From: Ophioderma brevispina | Lineage: Eukaryota; Echinodermata; Ophiuroidea; Amphilepidida; Ophiodermatidae | Assembly (NCBI GenBank): GCA_023653785.1 | Contig: JAMKCH010007174.1 | Location: forward strand, 1 to 64,000 | DNA: 64,000 nt | Direction: 5' to 3' | In this document: positions 1-12,404 of the stretch, piece after piece | How the letters are laid out: each line of letters begins with the position of its first letter | Numbering within the stretch: the stretch's first letter is position 1 | The notes under the pieces: model-generated | What the model saw: the letters and a program-made list of their open reading frames with translations, nothing else | What the model was told of the DNA's origin: nothing | Database searches by the model: none | Made by a program: the position numbers and the translations under genes

Positions 1-160
1 TTGACCAAATACATCCATGATGATTAAATAGGAATAGTCTTTGAATCAACATGAAAAAATGGGTTGACATCATTATCACAATAATTATGATGGTTCTTAT
101 TACAAATTCCATAAATTTTTAAACATTGATTCATGCAATTTTATGGACTTTCCATTGCAT

Positions 161-577
161 AGGCGGATTTAGGGGGCACGCCCAGTGTGCGCCCCCCTAT
201 TTTTTGCAGAACAAAGGGCGCCGGGCACCTTGTAGATGTAGAAAAATGCATTTTGCCGCCGGGCCCCCTGTATATCTAGGAAAATTACCTTTTTGTGGGC
301 GCCCTTGCCGACACAAATTTTCCGGGTCGCTGTGCTCGCCGGGTAGACCCAATTTGTTTCACTCGGTGTGAAATTCTGAAGAGCAGGGGGGGCTACTCTT
401 CTTTGTTATGTTGTTTGATGGTCTCGTGCTTTTAAAAAATATAGGCGTTTCTAACCCCCCCCCCCCACTCTTCAGAATTTCGAACCAAGTGAAAAAAAAT
501 TGGGTCTCGCGAGCCGGAAAATTTTAAAGCGAATTAGTGACTGGCGCCCCCTATTGAGAATTCCTGGATCCGCCCCT
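161..577. mobile_element. Palindromic non-autonomous DNA transposon (MITE)
   Basis: The ends are inverted: AGGCGGATTTAGGGGGC on the left and a right end whose complement reads AGGGGCGGATCCAGG. Inside are longer inverted arms at about 315-385 and 455-525, both carrying the GACCCAATTT...TTCACT...GAAATTCTGAAGAG pattern in opposite orientation. GCAT lies directly outside both ends (157-160 and 578-581) and may be a short target duplication. No coding potential is visible. Superfamily not assigned. Confidence 0.65.
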
Positions 578-585
578 GCATTGAT

Positions 586-1985
586 TCAGTGCACAATTTG
601 AAGAAGCCTTACAAATAGTTGGGATCAATACCAAAGTCGTTTGCAACATGCACAAATGGGAAAACAGCTGTCTGTACGGGTACTGCTGCACTGGTGGTAT
701 GTCATGCACATGTGCATGCATATTACAACGTCCTGATCAACAACATTTTTTTAAAGTAATTTTCATCAAATTTGCTCTTTAAACTTGGATGCATGAAACC
801 AAGTCCCCTAGACTTACTAACTGAAGTATTTACCTCAATCAGGGGGTATATGTCAGTCATTTATTAACTGGGAGCAAGCGCGTACCCAGGGGGGCGCGTG
901 GGGGGCGCGCGCCCCCCGATAAAAAGTAAAGAAAAAATCAGGAACCGGGAAAAATAAGAAAGAAAGGAAAAGGGAAAAAAGAAAAACGGTTCGATTAAAG
1001 TGTGTTACCTTTATGCCGCTCTGAAATAAAGTTGTGTAAATGTCATTAAACCTCAGGGATTTGGGACAATCTGAACATCTCTTTCACATATACGTTTAGT
1101 TTTATAAGCTGTTGTGTTGCACCCCATAATGGTGGATCAAGGGAGCATCAGACCCTGGCCCCTTGTTGAAGAAAAATATGAGACTGTCAGAGTAAAACTT
1201 AGTATTTTTTTTCCGCGCTACGTGCAGCTTCTAAACCTTATTTCAGACAGAGTCTACCTTTGATTATGAGGATATACAATACCTCTTGTGATTAGCTATA
1301 ATTGTTGCGTCAAATTTTAATTTAATTTGTCTTCATTCACTATGTATTTGATTGTTGGGAGTGGCCTTCTGACTTTGAACATTTTGTTGTTGTATTTGCA
1401 TAGACGGAAATCCCGCGTGATTTTTGACAAGGTGAATGTTCCATGTCCAGCCTTGAATATGTAAAACTTTACGTTTCCTTGTATTATTACTAAAAAACGT
1501 AATTTCCGCGCACAATATTATATGAGTTTGAATTGCTTTGTTTATTTTGACCTTGCAACCAATTTTCACCCATTCAGGCCATCGTACTAGTTGACTCGAG
1601 AGTATTAGGATATAACTACGAGCTGCAACACTTCAGAAATTTTTCCTTATTGCCATAAATGCCATCCACACTTTTTCAGGAAATTTCTGCCACTGTTGTC
1701 TGGTGTAGCCTTTTAATTTTGCCTATTCGGCCTATTTCAAAAATGCGACCACACCGACCTCCCTACCGACTTTTGTCATGCAGCATACATATTGTGTTTC
1801 AACAATTTATTTAAAAGTACTGAAGTTGATTCAAAATGCTTTTGCACAATTTGCTATATACGGATTTTATGGGGGTTGCAGCCCCACTTTGTTACGCGTT
1901 TTGCAGAACATGGCGAGGCAGTATTGCTGTCCATACGTCTGTGTATTATTATTTATGATAAACCATAATTTTTATTAGAATTTAA
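586..1985. other. Intergenic stretch, no gene supported
   Basis: Short frames only. Around 880-925 lies a G/C-run fragment (GCGCGTACCCAGGGGGG followed by a run of C) that resembles the edge of the GC-bounded repeats seen elsewhere in the window, but no partner end was found. Confidence 0.5.
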
Positions 1986-1987
1986 AA

Positions 1988-2235
1988 TCGTTTCTATCAA
2001 CTTTGTGTGAGAAAATGTGTTGAAACTAGAATATTGCAGGGGTTCCACGCTTCGCGCGGGAGGGGTGACCCTCCTCCACCTACACACCAACCATTACATA
2101 ACATTACAAAAAGAAATTCAGCGTTTATTCCATGCACACTGGCGTTTCGAAATTGTTTTATACCCACTTTGCGGGAGAAAATGTGTCTTTGAAATCGAAT
2201 AATGTAAGGAATCCGCGCTTCGCGCGTGACGAAGA
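1988..2235. repeat. Two diverged tandem copies of a ~162-bp unit
   Basis: The motif ACTTTG(C/T)G(G/T)GAGAAAATGTGT, followed by GAATA(T/A)TG and CGCTTCGCGCG, occurs at about 1998-2060 and again at about 2165-2230. A third, more diverged version (CAACTTTGCAT...GAATAATACAAG...CACGCTTCGTGC) lies at about 3245-3315, so the family is spread on both sides of the 2.3-3.1 kb duplication. Confidence 0.6.
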
Positions 2236-2325
2236 TAGCTTTATCAATGTTGAGATATGAACTCGCCACGAACAAACATGCTAATTAATTCAAAACAAAA
2301 CCTTAATTACCCATCGTGATCTTAC

Positions 2326-3088
2326 GGCTGTGTTGCTCATACCTGGAAGCAATATTATTTGCTATATAAACCATTTCATTATCCCCATCAGCCTGTGATG
2401 AGTAAATATCGGAAAGACAATATCGCAAGCTTACATCCCTCCCGCACCCACCCTCCCTCAGAACTAACACTTCATGATATCTTTAATTCAAAAAAAGGGC
2501 CACAAGAGTTGGTCCGGGGCCGGGATAAATGAAAATTCAGGGCCCTGGTTTCAGAAATATACCCGCGAAGGCTGCGAATCGCGAGAAAAAAATAAAAAAA
2601 AAAAAAAAAAAAAGGCTGTGTTGCTCATACCTGGAAGCAATATTATTTGCTATATAAACCATTTCATTATCCCCATCAGCCTGTGATGAGTAAATATCGG
2701 AAAGACAATATCGCAAGCTTACATCCCCCCCGCACCCACCCTCCCTCAGAACTAACACTTCATGATATCTTTCATTCAAAAAAAGGGCCACAAGAGTTGG
2801 TCCGGGGCCGGGATAAATGAAAATTCAGGGCCCTGGTTTCAGACAGTGGCGTAACCAGCGGGGGGGCAGGGGGGCAGACTGCCCCCCGGACAACTAAAAT
2901 GGGGACGGAGAAGCTAAAAAATGGGGACGAGAAGAAGGGGAAAAATAAGGGTCTACCCGGCGAGCGAAGCGAGCCGGAAAAAAAATGGGGAAACTTCTTG
3001 AGTCTTGCCCCCCCGGAGGCTCAGGTCTGGTGAACGCGCCTGGTTTCAGAAATATACCCGCAAAGGCTGCGAATCGCGAGAAAAAAAT
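2326..3088. repeat. Recent tandem duplication (~288-bp period) with A-run junction
   Basis: The sequence beginning GGCTGTGTTGCTCATACC at 2326 is repeated from 2614 with only a few substitutions over about 230 bases. Copy 1 runs on to about 2592 and ends in a long A run (about 2585-2613) that joins the copies. Copy 2 is split after 2843 by a hAT MITE and resumes at 3051 with the same AATATACCCGC(G/A)AAGGCTGC as copy 1. The order of events is therefore duplication, then transposon insertion. Confidence 0.85.
2844..3042. mobile_element. hAT-type MITE with perfect 8-bp target duplication
   Basis: The left end CAGTGGCGTAACCAG and right end CTGGTGAACGCGCCTG are imperfect inverted repeats of the hAT CAGTGGCG type. 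GTTTCAGA flanks both sides (2836-2843 and 3043-3050), the 8-bp duplication expected for hAT. The unoccupied site is preserved in the upstream duplicate at about 2548-2556, so the insertion boundaries are confirmed within the window. No transposase frame is present. Confidence 0.9.
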
Positions 3089-3089
3089 G

Positions 3090-5950
3090 TCATGAAACCC
3101 AAACAATATATAGCCTCTAAAAGTAAACTTTGATAAAATCTACTATTTTAAGCCTCCCAGAGGCCTGGACAGGAGGAAATGCCCCTTTATCCTAATTTTA
3201 AGAGCGTTGCCCATACCTATAAGATTTATGTTGTGAACCACTTCCAAATCAACTTTGCATAAAAAAAAAATCTTGGAAAAAGAATAATACAAGAGTTGCA
3301 CACGCTTCGTGCCGCTACGCTACGGCAACGGATATTGGTTGGGGTCCGCCATTTTATCAGGTAGGGTCTCAAGGATAAGGGCACTTTTGCATCAGGGCAA
3401 CTGTCTTGGAAAAGTTAATATTAACTTTTTTTTACAATTTGCGAACCAAATAAGTATATTATTAATGTCATTAAAAAATAACGCCGCATGTGCTTTAAAA
3501 ACCCTAGAAGGAAGCCCGGCTTTGCCGAACGACGCCCCTGGATTCTGCAAGAGAGACTGGCCCCGATTGTCCCAGACTTTTTTTTGGGTGGGGGGGGGTC
3601 AGCCTAAAATCATGGCGCCCCCGTGAAAAAATCCTGCGTACGCTATGGGGATTGGTTGGACAATGTTTATTCGTTCATGCAGGGGGAGTTGCTTTGAAGT
3701 AGTTTTTCTATGGAAACTCTCGGTACGTTTGGGGACCTGTGTTCCTTTCGTATGCACAAAAAGTTCGCACAGGTAAAGTTAGACTGGTCTAAGTAAAAAT
3801 TAGTTTCCAAAAATTGACAGTTATTCAATTTTTCTTTATAAAGTTAAATAACAGATTTTAAGATTTTTTAAAATGCAAATTTCAAAAACTAAATGCAAAA
3901 AAACTTCATCGTCATTGCAAAAGGGAAATTCTGGTGGGACAGACACGCATTCTTTGTGCATACGGACCACCGAAGCCCAACAAAGCCATTTTGAATATAA
4001 TTTTTTAGTTGCTGAGTGTGTGACAAAATCTAAAATAGGCAACAGAACCCAAGTACCTTAAAATGCTCAATTCCCAAAGTTTTGAGATTGAATCGGGCAT
4101 TTCATTTTGTTACATGCTACTAGAAATCTTTGTAAATTTGAACATAATTGTTAGTAAATGTTTGCAATTTTACAGATTGTGCATTTTTTTTGCATTCAAA
4201 TGGCCATTTTGTTCAAATTTTAAAACAATCAACCAAAACAAAACACACACCACACAAATATCCAAACAAACAAGAACCCCACCCCCCACAAACAAAACCA
4301 AAAAAACCAACGAAACACCCCCAACAAAGAAAAAGACCACCCACAATTGAACCCCCCTGGACATTACAAAACACTATTCCCGTTCATTTTTTTTAATAAT
4401 TGTTTAATTAATGAATTAAAAAATATTACGAGTATTTTGTAGTTGATTTTTGTTTTTTAAATCTGTAAAAGTATGGTAATTTACTTGCAGTTCCAAGAAG
4501 ATGCATCCAAATTCCATTAAAATTCATTAAAGTGTCAAATGCTATTTAATAATATTTTTTTATGTTTAAGCGAAAGGTATTCTTGTGTCCTTGTGCAGTG
4601 CATATTTATGCTGAAATATTCTGTATAATTGCCTATGTTCAAAATATCTTTCTGTTTAACCCACAGGGGGCACTGCTTGGGATTAAGAGGATGCTGTACA
4701 GATTTTGGGGAAATAAGAGTTTGCATTTGGGTTTCCAGAAATTAAAAAGTGTAGAATGTTGGCATTATTTGCCTTTTATTAAACCAAATTCAGGGCAGTT
4801 TGGATCAAAACGTTTTGTAGCAATCACAGGGCAACAAAGTAAACGTAACACAAAACAATTTTCCCTATACTAATAAACATCAATATGCATTTCTATGTAT
4901 TGTTTTTTAAAGCAATACAATCATCTACATATCATGATGATGATATGTATTGTTTTAAAGGGGAAAATATACAAGAAATATTATGATAAAGATTTAGGAT
5001 GAGGGAGGAAATATAGGATGGGGGGAGGAGGAATTTTATTCCGAGGATACAATTATGTCATTCAGCATACTGCATAACAAATAGCAGTTGTATTAGTTGT
5101 CATGATTTTACAGTTCTGCAAAAGTATTTCCTCAGTGTTCGCAGTTTTCGAAGTGCATAACTCCCCAAGCATGAAAATAGCAACCGTGTAAAATTTCCCA
5201 CTCTACTATTAATTCCCAATGTAAAGTGACTCTACACATGGTTGGTTATAGTGGACCTTATTTATCAGAGGTATGGATCAGTGCATGGTCTATGGTGTGT
5301 GTATGACATATGGCCATTGTGTGTGTCTGTGAGTGTATTTGACCGCTATTCTCGTTAAAATGAAGGTGTGCGCTTACTAGGGGGCTACAATCGGGAAAAA
5401 AGTTGTAGAACACTAATCAACTCAGTGTTAAAAATGCGTCTATTTTACATGGTAGGTGTTTTTGACTGATGTCATGTTTAAATGAAGGCGAGAGCTTGTC
5501 TCTAAAACCTACCCTTTCCCCCACCCCCTATCAATCATTTTGGGAAGTGACAGGATGTTGGACACGATATGGTGGCTCAACATTGAATAGGGTAGAGAGG
5601 GGGGGGGAAGATTTTTCAAAGAGACGTGCATTATGTTCTAACCATTTTTCCCGGCATTGTGTGCGCGAAAAGTAAAAAAAAAAATCATATAAATTCAATT
5701 TTTGCCCTAAAATGACAGAAGAGGATTAAAGATATTAACACCAAATTGGCACAATAACATGCTTTGATGTCCATGTTAGATTACATAAATCTGCTCGGCT
5801 TAGGGACAGGTCAAAAATAATTCATTTAGTGCATTTTGGGCATATAAGAATGATTATGGGCACTAGAGTGATTAACGTTAATAACATAAATCAAAGCTAC
5901 ACTTGAGCAGACACCCTTACAAAAGATAATATTTAAAAATAAAGCAAAAA
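3090..5950. other. Intergenic stretch with low-complexity patches
   Basis: No gene is supported. At about 3300-3660 is a degraded repeat with GCTACGCTACGG and GGATATTGGTTGG at its left and a similar GGGGATTGGTTGG near 3645. At 4225-4365 lies A/C-rich simple sequence (AAACACACACC-like). Frames on both strands here lack codon bias and do not resemble known families. Confidence 0.5.
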
Positions 5951-5954
5951 AAAA

Positions 5955-6080
5955 AAGGAATGAGCGAGGCTCGAACTCACAGAACATGTTTTCATTCTGC
6001 ATGGCTTGTAGTCTGAAAGAAAAATTACCGGCTATTTGCCATTTAGCTTAACTATTCCACTACGGGACTACATCGCATTG
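5955..6080 (-). repeat. tRNA-like sequence, possible SINE head or tRNA pseudogene
   Basis: Read on the minus strand, it has an A-box-like TAGTGGAATAGTTAAGC and a B-box-like GAGTTCGAGCCTCGC about 75 bases later, then a T run (A run at about 5945-5957 on plus) that could stop Pol III. The spacing is too long for a plain tRNA, and no acceptor stem could be paired by eye. A tRNA-derived SINE fragment or decayed tRNA is the best reading. Confidence 0.35.
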
Positions 6081-6362
6081 CATACATTATGATCATCATG
6101 CCACAGACACAGTTCACTGTTATATGTTAAGGTTATAGAACTGTGACACTACAATGTGGCTAATGGTAAAATTGTTGTGCAGTGACCAGATTGAAACATG
6201 CGTTCTTGCACCTTTTACCATATCAGTTTAAAAGATTTAGTCATGGTTGCTCTTTTTTCCTTCTTTCCATGGTAAATTGTTGTGAAAACGCAAAATTTTT
6301 ACATTCGTAAGCGAAAGAAATCTGACGATATCATCGCCACAGTCATCATTTATCTCAGTTAA

Positions 6363-6717
6363 GTTGACTCCAGAGATTTCGAATATTTATTTTTTTGTTG
6401 AATAATGAAAAATAGTCAACTAGAACTAAAGATAGGAACCTAAGATGTACATTCCGAAATTTGAGGATGACTTCAGATTTTCGTTTGATGCAGTAACATT
6501 TTTGTGCAGTCTTACGTGTCCCATAGGATACTGTGTATAACAAAATTTTCAGGATCCGGAATTTTATTAACAAGTTGTGATTTTCTATATGAAGGAATTC
6601 GATTTAAGTTAGCAATTTCACACAGTGATAGATATGGACAAGCTTAAGTACATGCAAAAAACATGATTTTTTTTGGCCAATTGAGGGCGCCCTCTCAGGA
6701 AATATCTGAGTCGGCCT
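6363..6717. mobile_element. TTAA-flanked MITE, subfamily C
   Basis: TTAA lies at 6359-6362 and 6718-6721. The inverted termini are GTTGACTCCAGAGATTTC (left) and AGGCCGACTCAGATATTT (complement of the right). The interior, including CATAGGATACTGTGT and GGATCCGGAATTTTATTA, recurs in reverse orientation in the element at 59298-59952. Length 355 bp, no coding frame. Confidence 0.85.
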
Positions 6718-6844
6718 TTAATAGGGAAACATGACTTTGTCAAGGTTAAAATCATGAAATATAGATAAATTTATGGTCGAAATGTTCAACACTTTACCGT
6801 TTCAACTTAATTGTAAAGTGTACATTCCACAATCCAAAATCAAC

Positions 6845-6925
6845 AGTGCAAGTCGGCTAATAGGATAAGAGTCCGATGAAAAATAAACTATCATGGGTTC
6901 GACCCCTGCCTGCGTGATTATGTTT
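6845..6925 (+). repeat. tRNA-like sequence
   Basis: There is a B-box and T-arm-like CATGGGTTCGACCCCTG at about 6892-6908, preceded by an A-box-like TCGGCTAATAGGATAAGAG. The acceptor stem does not close by eye, so this is probably a pseudogene or SINE-derived. Confidence 0.35.
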
Positions 6926-7893
6926 AACAATTTTTCCCGGATTGTGCTATCAAATGGGCATTGAAAATGGAAGCCTTTGAAAGCTATATGGAAATTCATT
7001 CATGGGTTACAGTTTGAAAGTACTCAAAAGAATTGAAATATGGGGGGAGGGGGGCTTCTGATGTAGGTTCCACAAGGCCTATATATATACAAACCATCAG
7101 CCTCTTAACCCTTGTAACAAAACTCCCAAAGGGGGGGGGTTGATTTTTTCAGTACTGAACATCCGCTTCCTATATAAATTTGGTTTACCCACAGGGTATA
7201 GCTTGAGTTTCTTCTTCCATTGGTATCAATATAAGTCGCAAACATTCCAATTATGACATCATAAGTTGAGGAAGCATGGAAAATACTCTATGAGGGTGGA
7301 AAATTGATATCAAAAACATTAGCACTCTAAAACGCTCTGAATATATAAAACTGCTTCATTTCCCATCAAAGTAAAGCAAACAAACCAATATGTACAATCG
7401 GATATTCCTAACTTATTTGGTGTGAAAAATGAATTTTATCCTATTCGTCACTGTGTGTATTAATGGAAAATAGACCGTTTTGCTGACATTGCAAACTTTT
7501 TATGAAGTCATTCTGATTGATAATTCTAGACATGTTGGTAATCATTTTGGTAATGGAAAGAGGACCATATTTATCGTTCATACAAAATCAAATGTCTGTG
7601 CTATTCCTGTATCCTCACTTTGGGATACACTGTATCTTACCTATACCCGGTGGAGTTTGTTTTTGCATGAAAATGTCAATGATAATTAAATAATTCAATA
7701 AGTTGGCACAAAAAAAATGGGTGTTTTAGCAAGGCCAAAAAAAAAACAAAAACAAACAACCTAAGGGCTGGTATACCCCCTTCGTTTATCGAGGAGGGTT
7801 AAGCTGTGGGTATTGCACAATTGAAATGGTTGGATTGTAATAATATACAAAAGTTAGTTGTGTGCCCTCTATCTCTTATCTTCAGTTTTAAAA

Positions 7894-8382
7894 CAGGGGT
7901 GTCAAACCTTGCAGCCCGGGGCCATTTGCAGCCGCTAAGAGCTCTCATGCTGCCCGCGAGGGACTTCCCAGAAAAATTAAACTGCATTAAATATCTTAAA
8001 TAATAGATTTTAAAAAAGATGTTATCGCATTTCCTCCAGCTGAACCGAATTTTTAAACATTGTGGAAGATTAGTCCATTTCAATATCTGAAACCAAAATT
8101 TTCTACCAAATTGTGGGAAAATATAGTCCAATTTCCTCAAAATGAAGCCCAAATTTTCAAAAAATTTACTAAAAGGTCAACAAAATGGCAAAATCTGCCA
8201 TCTATGGTATGGCTATGGGTCCCTTTTGGCCAAATATTGGTATAGATATGGGACCTTACTTTAGAATTTGTAGGAAGTAAAACAAACTTGAGTTGAGAGG
8301 CCCCGATCGATTAATTGTTTGGGGCCTGCAGTAGTTGTGGATTCATCCAATGCGGCCCTGCATCAAAAAGTTGGACACCATG
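7894..8382. mobile_element. hAT-type non-autonomous element (CAGGGGTGTC ends)
   Basis: The left end reads CAGGGGTGTCAAACCTTG; the right end TTGGACACCATG is its imperfect complement. Subterminal CAGCCCGGGGCC and TGCGGCCCTGC are typical of hAT elements with CAGGGGTGTC termini. The flanks are TTTTAAAA (7886-7893) and GTTTAAAA (8383-8390), an 8-bp duplication with one mismatch. The frames inside (up to 117 codons on the minus strand) resemble no transposase. Confidence 0.8.
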
Positions 8383-8436
8383 GTTTAAAAATTTGAATCA
8401 TTCACCCATCTCTTAGCCATGATCAAAATACTACTA

Positions 8437-9085
8437 AACCAAGTTTTAAATCCGGTTTATCACCGTCAACGGGGGTGGCGGATTAACCTCACATTCGCAG
8501 CAACGGCCTTACTCCTTCATTCCATTTTCACCCGATCAGCCATCCTCATCCTCAACACAAAACCCTCCCACTATCATCCTCCACTTGCTTCTTCATGTCT
8601 TCTTTGGACGTACCATCCTCCTCAAACTTCCCACCTCGAACTCAAAAGACCTTAAAACATTTCTCGTTATCCTTCCTCAAACATGCCCATACACAACGTA
8701 CACTCTTCGCTTAGTTTCAACCGGTCCATCGCCTCTTCCAAAACCCAAATCTGCATTCAAATCTCAGTCTTTTCCTATCTCAACTTCACACCACACCACA
8801 CTCTCATATTGCTCTTCTCTGTCTACTCCAGGAATCCCCATCATTTTCGCTCAGACGCGGTCCAATCCCAGACAGGCTCACTGGTCCATACACTCTTATA
8901 GAAACTACTTTCATCTTCCAAGTCTATCTTTCCCTGCAACACTCCCACAGTCCCTAAACTTCACCCATCCTTACCTCACTCTAGCTGTCACTGCCACCTC
9001 ACATCCACTACCCCACTAACCTTATCCCCTAGGTACCCTAGGTATGTGAACTCATCACACAACTTTTCCTCCTTTCCACCAAAAA
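8437..9085 (-). pseudogene. RTE-like LINE, 3' part of the reverse transcriptase ORF, decayed
   Basis: On the minus strand the translated fragments follow the C-terminal region of RTE-like non-LTR retrotransposon proteins in order. They begin with DEFTYLGYLGDKVSGVVDV (compare the usual YLG..G.GVD block), then a VWTSEPVW stretch (usually SETWP), then VWCGVKLR (usually WMCGVKL), then EKTEI and a leucine-rich helix. Stops and shifts interrupt every block, so it is not functional. The 3' terminus at about 8437-8461 (plus TAAACCAAGTTTTAAATCC) is shared almost exactly with the element at 55716, marking a common 3' end. The catalytic YxDD region and endonuclease lie upstream and are missing, as in a 5'-truncated insertion. 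Clade assignment is from memory of such proteins; the RT-domain family itself is well supported. Confidence 0.7.
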
Positions 9086-9114
9086 AGATCAAAATATTTA
9101 GATCGAGATGGACT

Positions 9115-9197
9115 TGGACAAGGTTCGAACCAGTAGCATTCATAACCATAAGTGCTATCCTATAATCCAATGAAACTTTACAACCGAGCTGCTGTTC
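9115..9197 (-). repeat. tRNA-like sequence
   Basis: On the minus strand there is a B box CTGGTTCGAACC preceded by an anticodon-arm-like AGCACTTATGGTTATG and an A-box-like TTGGATTATAGGATAGC. Pairing of the acceptor stem is poor. It lies just upstream of the LINE fragment and may be the remains of a tRNA-SINE or a tRNA pseudogene. Confidence 0.35.
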
Positions 9198-9212
9198 AAG
9201 GTGGCTTTTAAT

Positions 9213-9275
9213 ACTTAAAGGCTGATTCAGACATTTCTTGAGGGAGGGTTGCCCTCAATTCCCAAAAAATACATC
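9213..9275. mobile_element. TTAA MITE fragment, subfamily C terminus
   Basis: TTAA followed by AGGCTGATTCAGACATTT and a GAGGG...CCCTCAA block matches the terminal ~50 bases of the subfamily C elements at 6363-6717 and 59298-59952. The rest of the element is missing. Confidence 0.55.
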
Positions 9276-9339
9276 GGTTCCTCGGAACTGCTGTGTAGCC
9301 TTGCCACGAGGGTTAGTGAAGATAGATAGGGGACTAACA

Positions 9340-9900
9340 TGACATTTGACCCTTCCTTGATATTGACCTTGGACCTCATAAAAAAAATGAGGGTTTCATG
9401 TAAAACCATAAACAAAGTTTGGTTAAAGTGAACTAATTTTAAATTTTCAGCTATCTTACAACTTGACCTCACAGGAACCTTGGACTTGGTATGGACCTTT
9501 GACCTAATCAACAATTGAGGATCCATGTTGACACCTATGATTAAGTGGTTCCAATTGAACTTCAACTTTTACAAATGAGGTCAATTTTACATTGTCAGCT
9601 ATTTTACAAACTGACCTCACATCATGACCTTTGACCTTGGGTATGTGACCTTTGACCTCATCACCAATTGTTTTTTTTTTTTTTTTTCCTCTATTTTCTT
9701 ATCTCTCCTTTTTCTCTTTTTTTTTGTCCTTTGCTTTAGGGATCCCATGTTGCCCTATGATCAAAGTTTGGTTCCAATGAACTATAACTTTGGTCTCAAA
9801 TGAGAGTAAATTTACTTTTCAGCCTATTTTTACAACTTGACCTACATGACCTTTGACCTTGGTATGTGACCTTGACTCATCAAAAAATGGGGGATGCCAT
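9340..9900. repeat. Tandem array rich in TGACCTTTGACCT (DR1-like) sites
   Basis: Three to four diverged units of roughly 125-250 bp share GGTTCCAAT(T)GAACT, GTCAGCTATTTTACAA and TGACCTTTGACCTTGG. The 13-mer TGACCTTTGACCT, the complement of AGGTCAAAGGTCA, is exact at 9625-9637, 9646-9658 and 9847-9859, and near-exact at 9493-9505. A pyrimidine-rich run interrupts the array at about 9670-9735. Confidence 0.65.
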
Positions 9901-10308
9901 GTTTGCACCTCTGTGACCCCCGGGGTTTAAATACATCAAAGTGAGGTATTATTTACAGGAAAATGTTAACCCTTTTTAACAACAGACATCAACAACAGAA
10001 AACAAAGTGGAAACAAAGATGATCCCGATGTGTCTTCCTGCCTTAGGGCAGGCCACAATGATCACTAGGTGTCTTTCGGCATGAGGGAAGCGACACACAT
10101 CATGTTTTTTGCATGTTACATATGCTTGTCCAATAACATTACCTATGGGAACGTAATACGACACATAAATGTTTACGCATCAAACGAAAATCCAATTCAT
10201 CGTCAATTCGGAATTGGTGCCTTTAGGTTACATCTAAGTTTCTATTGACTATTTTTCATTATTATTACAAAAAAATATAATATTTTGACATCTCCGATCC
10301 AGACTTAA

Positions 10309-10652
10309 AGTGCACGAGAGCTTTCATAACAGGTGTCCCGAAAACATGTGAATTCTGATTTTGGTACGGGTGTCAAGCTTTATATCTAAATATCCCCATC
10401 TGTATGGATTAAGCTGAAACTTGTTTCTTTGGTAACAAAAATTGTGAATTTTCTAATTTCGTATAGAGCAAATACGAAATTCAGCCTAAGTTTTCTAATT
10501 GAAATATAAGCATATACCAATTGCCTTGTTTTCATTTTAAGTTAAATTCTGTAAGCATAAAAGGTTAGGGAATCTTTTTGAGGCATCTAATCTATATGAA
10601 ATCTCTACATAACACAGAAAATATAGATGAACTTGATCGTCTTGTTGCACCT
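10309..10652. mobile_element. TTAA-flanked MITE, subfamily E
   Basis: TTAA lies at 10305-10308 and 10653-10656. The left terminus AGTGCACGAGAG and right terminus CTTGTTGCACC are imperfect inverted repeats. The interior (CCCGAAAA, GATTAAGCTGA, AATTTCGTA.GAGCAAATAC) is shared in the same orientation with the element at 18734-19076. Confidence 0.85.
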
Positions 10653-10659
10653 TTAAAAG

Positions 10660-12400
10660 CATACATTTGAATTGTCGGAATAAGGTTCATTATACTCAAT
10701 CTTGTCAATGCTTCGTGAATTATCGAAGATATGAGTGCCGCACCCTTACTGATATCACAATTGTCCACTTTGAGACATGATTTAGGGCATCATATGCCCA
10801 ACCTGCCTTTTCATACTTCTAGATAGGTAATGTTGACAATTATTTCGTTGTTCATTTTTCGTCTATAAATTTAATTATTCTATATAAAGAAAATGGGGGT
10901 GAAGGGTATTTGCACCTTAGGCATTCTTCAGACCAGCGGAAAATATTTTTAGGCAACAAAAACAATAAAATCCTTTAGATGAAAAGAAGATCACCGAGTA
11001 ACTCATGCAGGTAAAAAGGATTCAAACAGATTTTTTTAACGCAGAAATCTTGAGAAATCAGGGGAAGCACAAACCCCGTCACCAATTCTTGGATTGTTTC
11101 AAGTAAAATCTACTCAGAGAGGGCTCATAATATACAAAAATATGATACAAGGTAAATAGGATTATCATCATATGCATCATCATGCCTCAGGAAGAACACA
11201 TCTGTTGAAGTCATTAACAAGAGGGTGACATTTTGAGTTGCAAATATAAATATTCCTTGGATACCTTTTACCACAAACAATTAGATTACAACAATTTTTT
11301 TGGGGGCAAAAAAAGGGGTGCGTTGAAAAAAACAACATAGAAATTACTTGTCCTTTGCCCATGAAAAATGATTGGGTTGAGTCCAGTGAGTAGTTTGGGT
11401 GTAAAGGAATTCTGTATGTGATATAGACATAATCGTTAGGTATGACCATATGAATATTTGGGACATAATATCACAGACACAGCCTGTTTGAAATCTCATT
11501 ATTATAAAAAAAACAGAATAACACAAAATATGGTAAAGATACCACACGTTACAAACAACTGATTTGGAATTATTTATTTCCTCAACTACTACTGTGTACA
11601 TTTATGAAATTTCATTGCAGCAAAGGCTTTTTTAAAAAATCTAGTTTTACACATCTTGCTATGGAGAATGAGCATGCGTAGAGGCAAATTGGTGTGACCT
11701 TGGTAGGCCTATGGCAAGATTCCCAAATTGATTCGTTCTAATTTTTTTTGGCAAGAATAATAGCTCTTGCATGCCCCTACTTACCTCCGTTGTCAAAATT
11801 GGTTACCAGTGCTAGAATTGTCTAAATAAAAGAGACAATTTGCATAGGGTCCAAACATCTGTGTCAGAATTACTTTAAAAGACCGACTGGCACAATTTTA
11901 AAAATATGCCTACACCCTAAAAATATTATCATTATATCAACATTTCTATGGTAAAAGTGGAAAACTTGGATTTTGGGGCAGCAGTCGCTGTGCTTCATTT
12001 TTCTTTGGATGTTTAAATATGGTCTTTCTTCCTAAAATTTGTTTTATTTATTAAATAAAGAACTATATAAAAAATGTTTCTTAAAAATATATTTCGTAAA
12101 ACTTTTGTATGGTGGGTTTATCAGCTTGAATTCTCAAGATGGCAAATTTGCATGTTTTTGGGTAATAATGCGCAATGCAAAGTATTGTGGTTGGTTTCAC
12201 AAAAGAGCCACTAGCATAGCTGTGGATCCCATGGTCGTGAGGAATCGCATGTACAAATTGGCCAAGAATGAAAGCAATCAGATATTCCCGTCAAGATGTC
12301 ACATCTGCAGTTGACCTATTGGCATAAACTGATCTGCACAGGAAGGTCATCGATGATCCACTACCCAAGGATGCAATCGTATGAATCATTATTCGTAGAG
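10660..12400. other. Intergenic stretch, no gene supported
   Basis: Only short frames (up to 91 codons) with no family resemblance. No tandem repeats or terminal inverted repeats were noticed. Confidence 0.5.
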
Positions 12401-12404
12401 TTAT

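Noticed and set aside
8419..9019. Plus-strand frames of 78 and 144 codons
   Set aside because: They are antisense shadows of the minus-strand LINE RT remnant.
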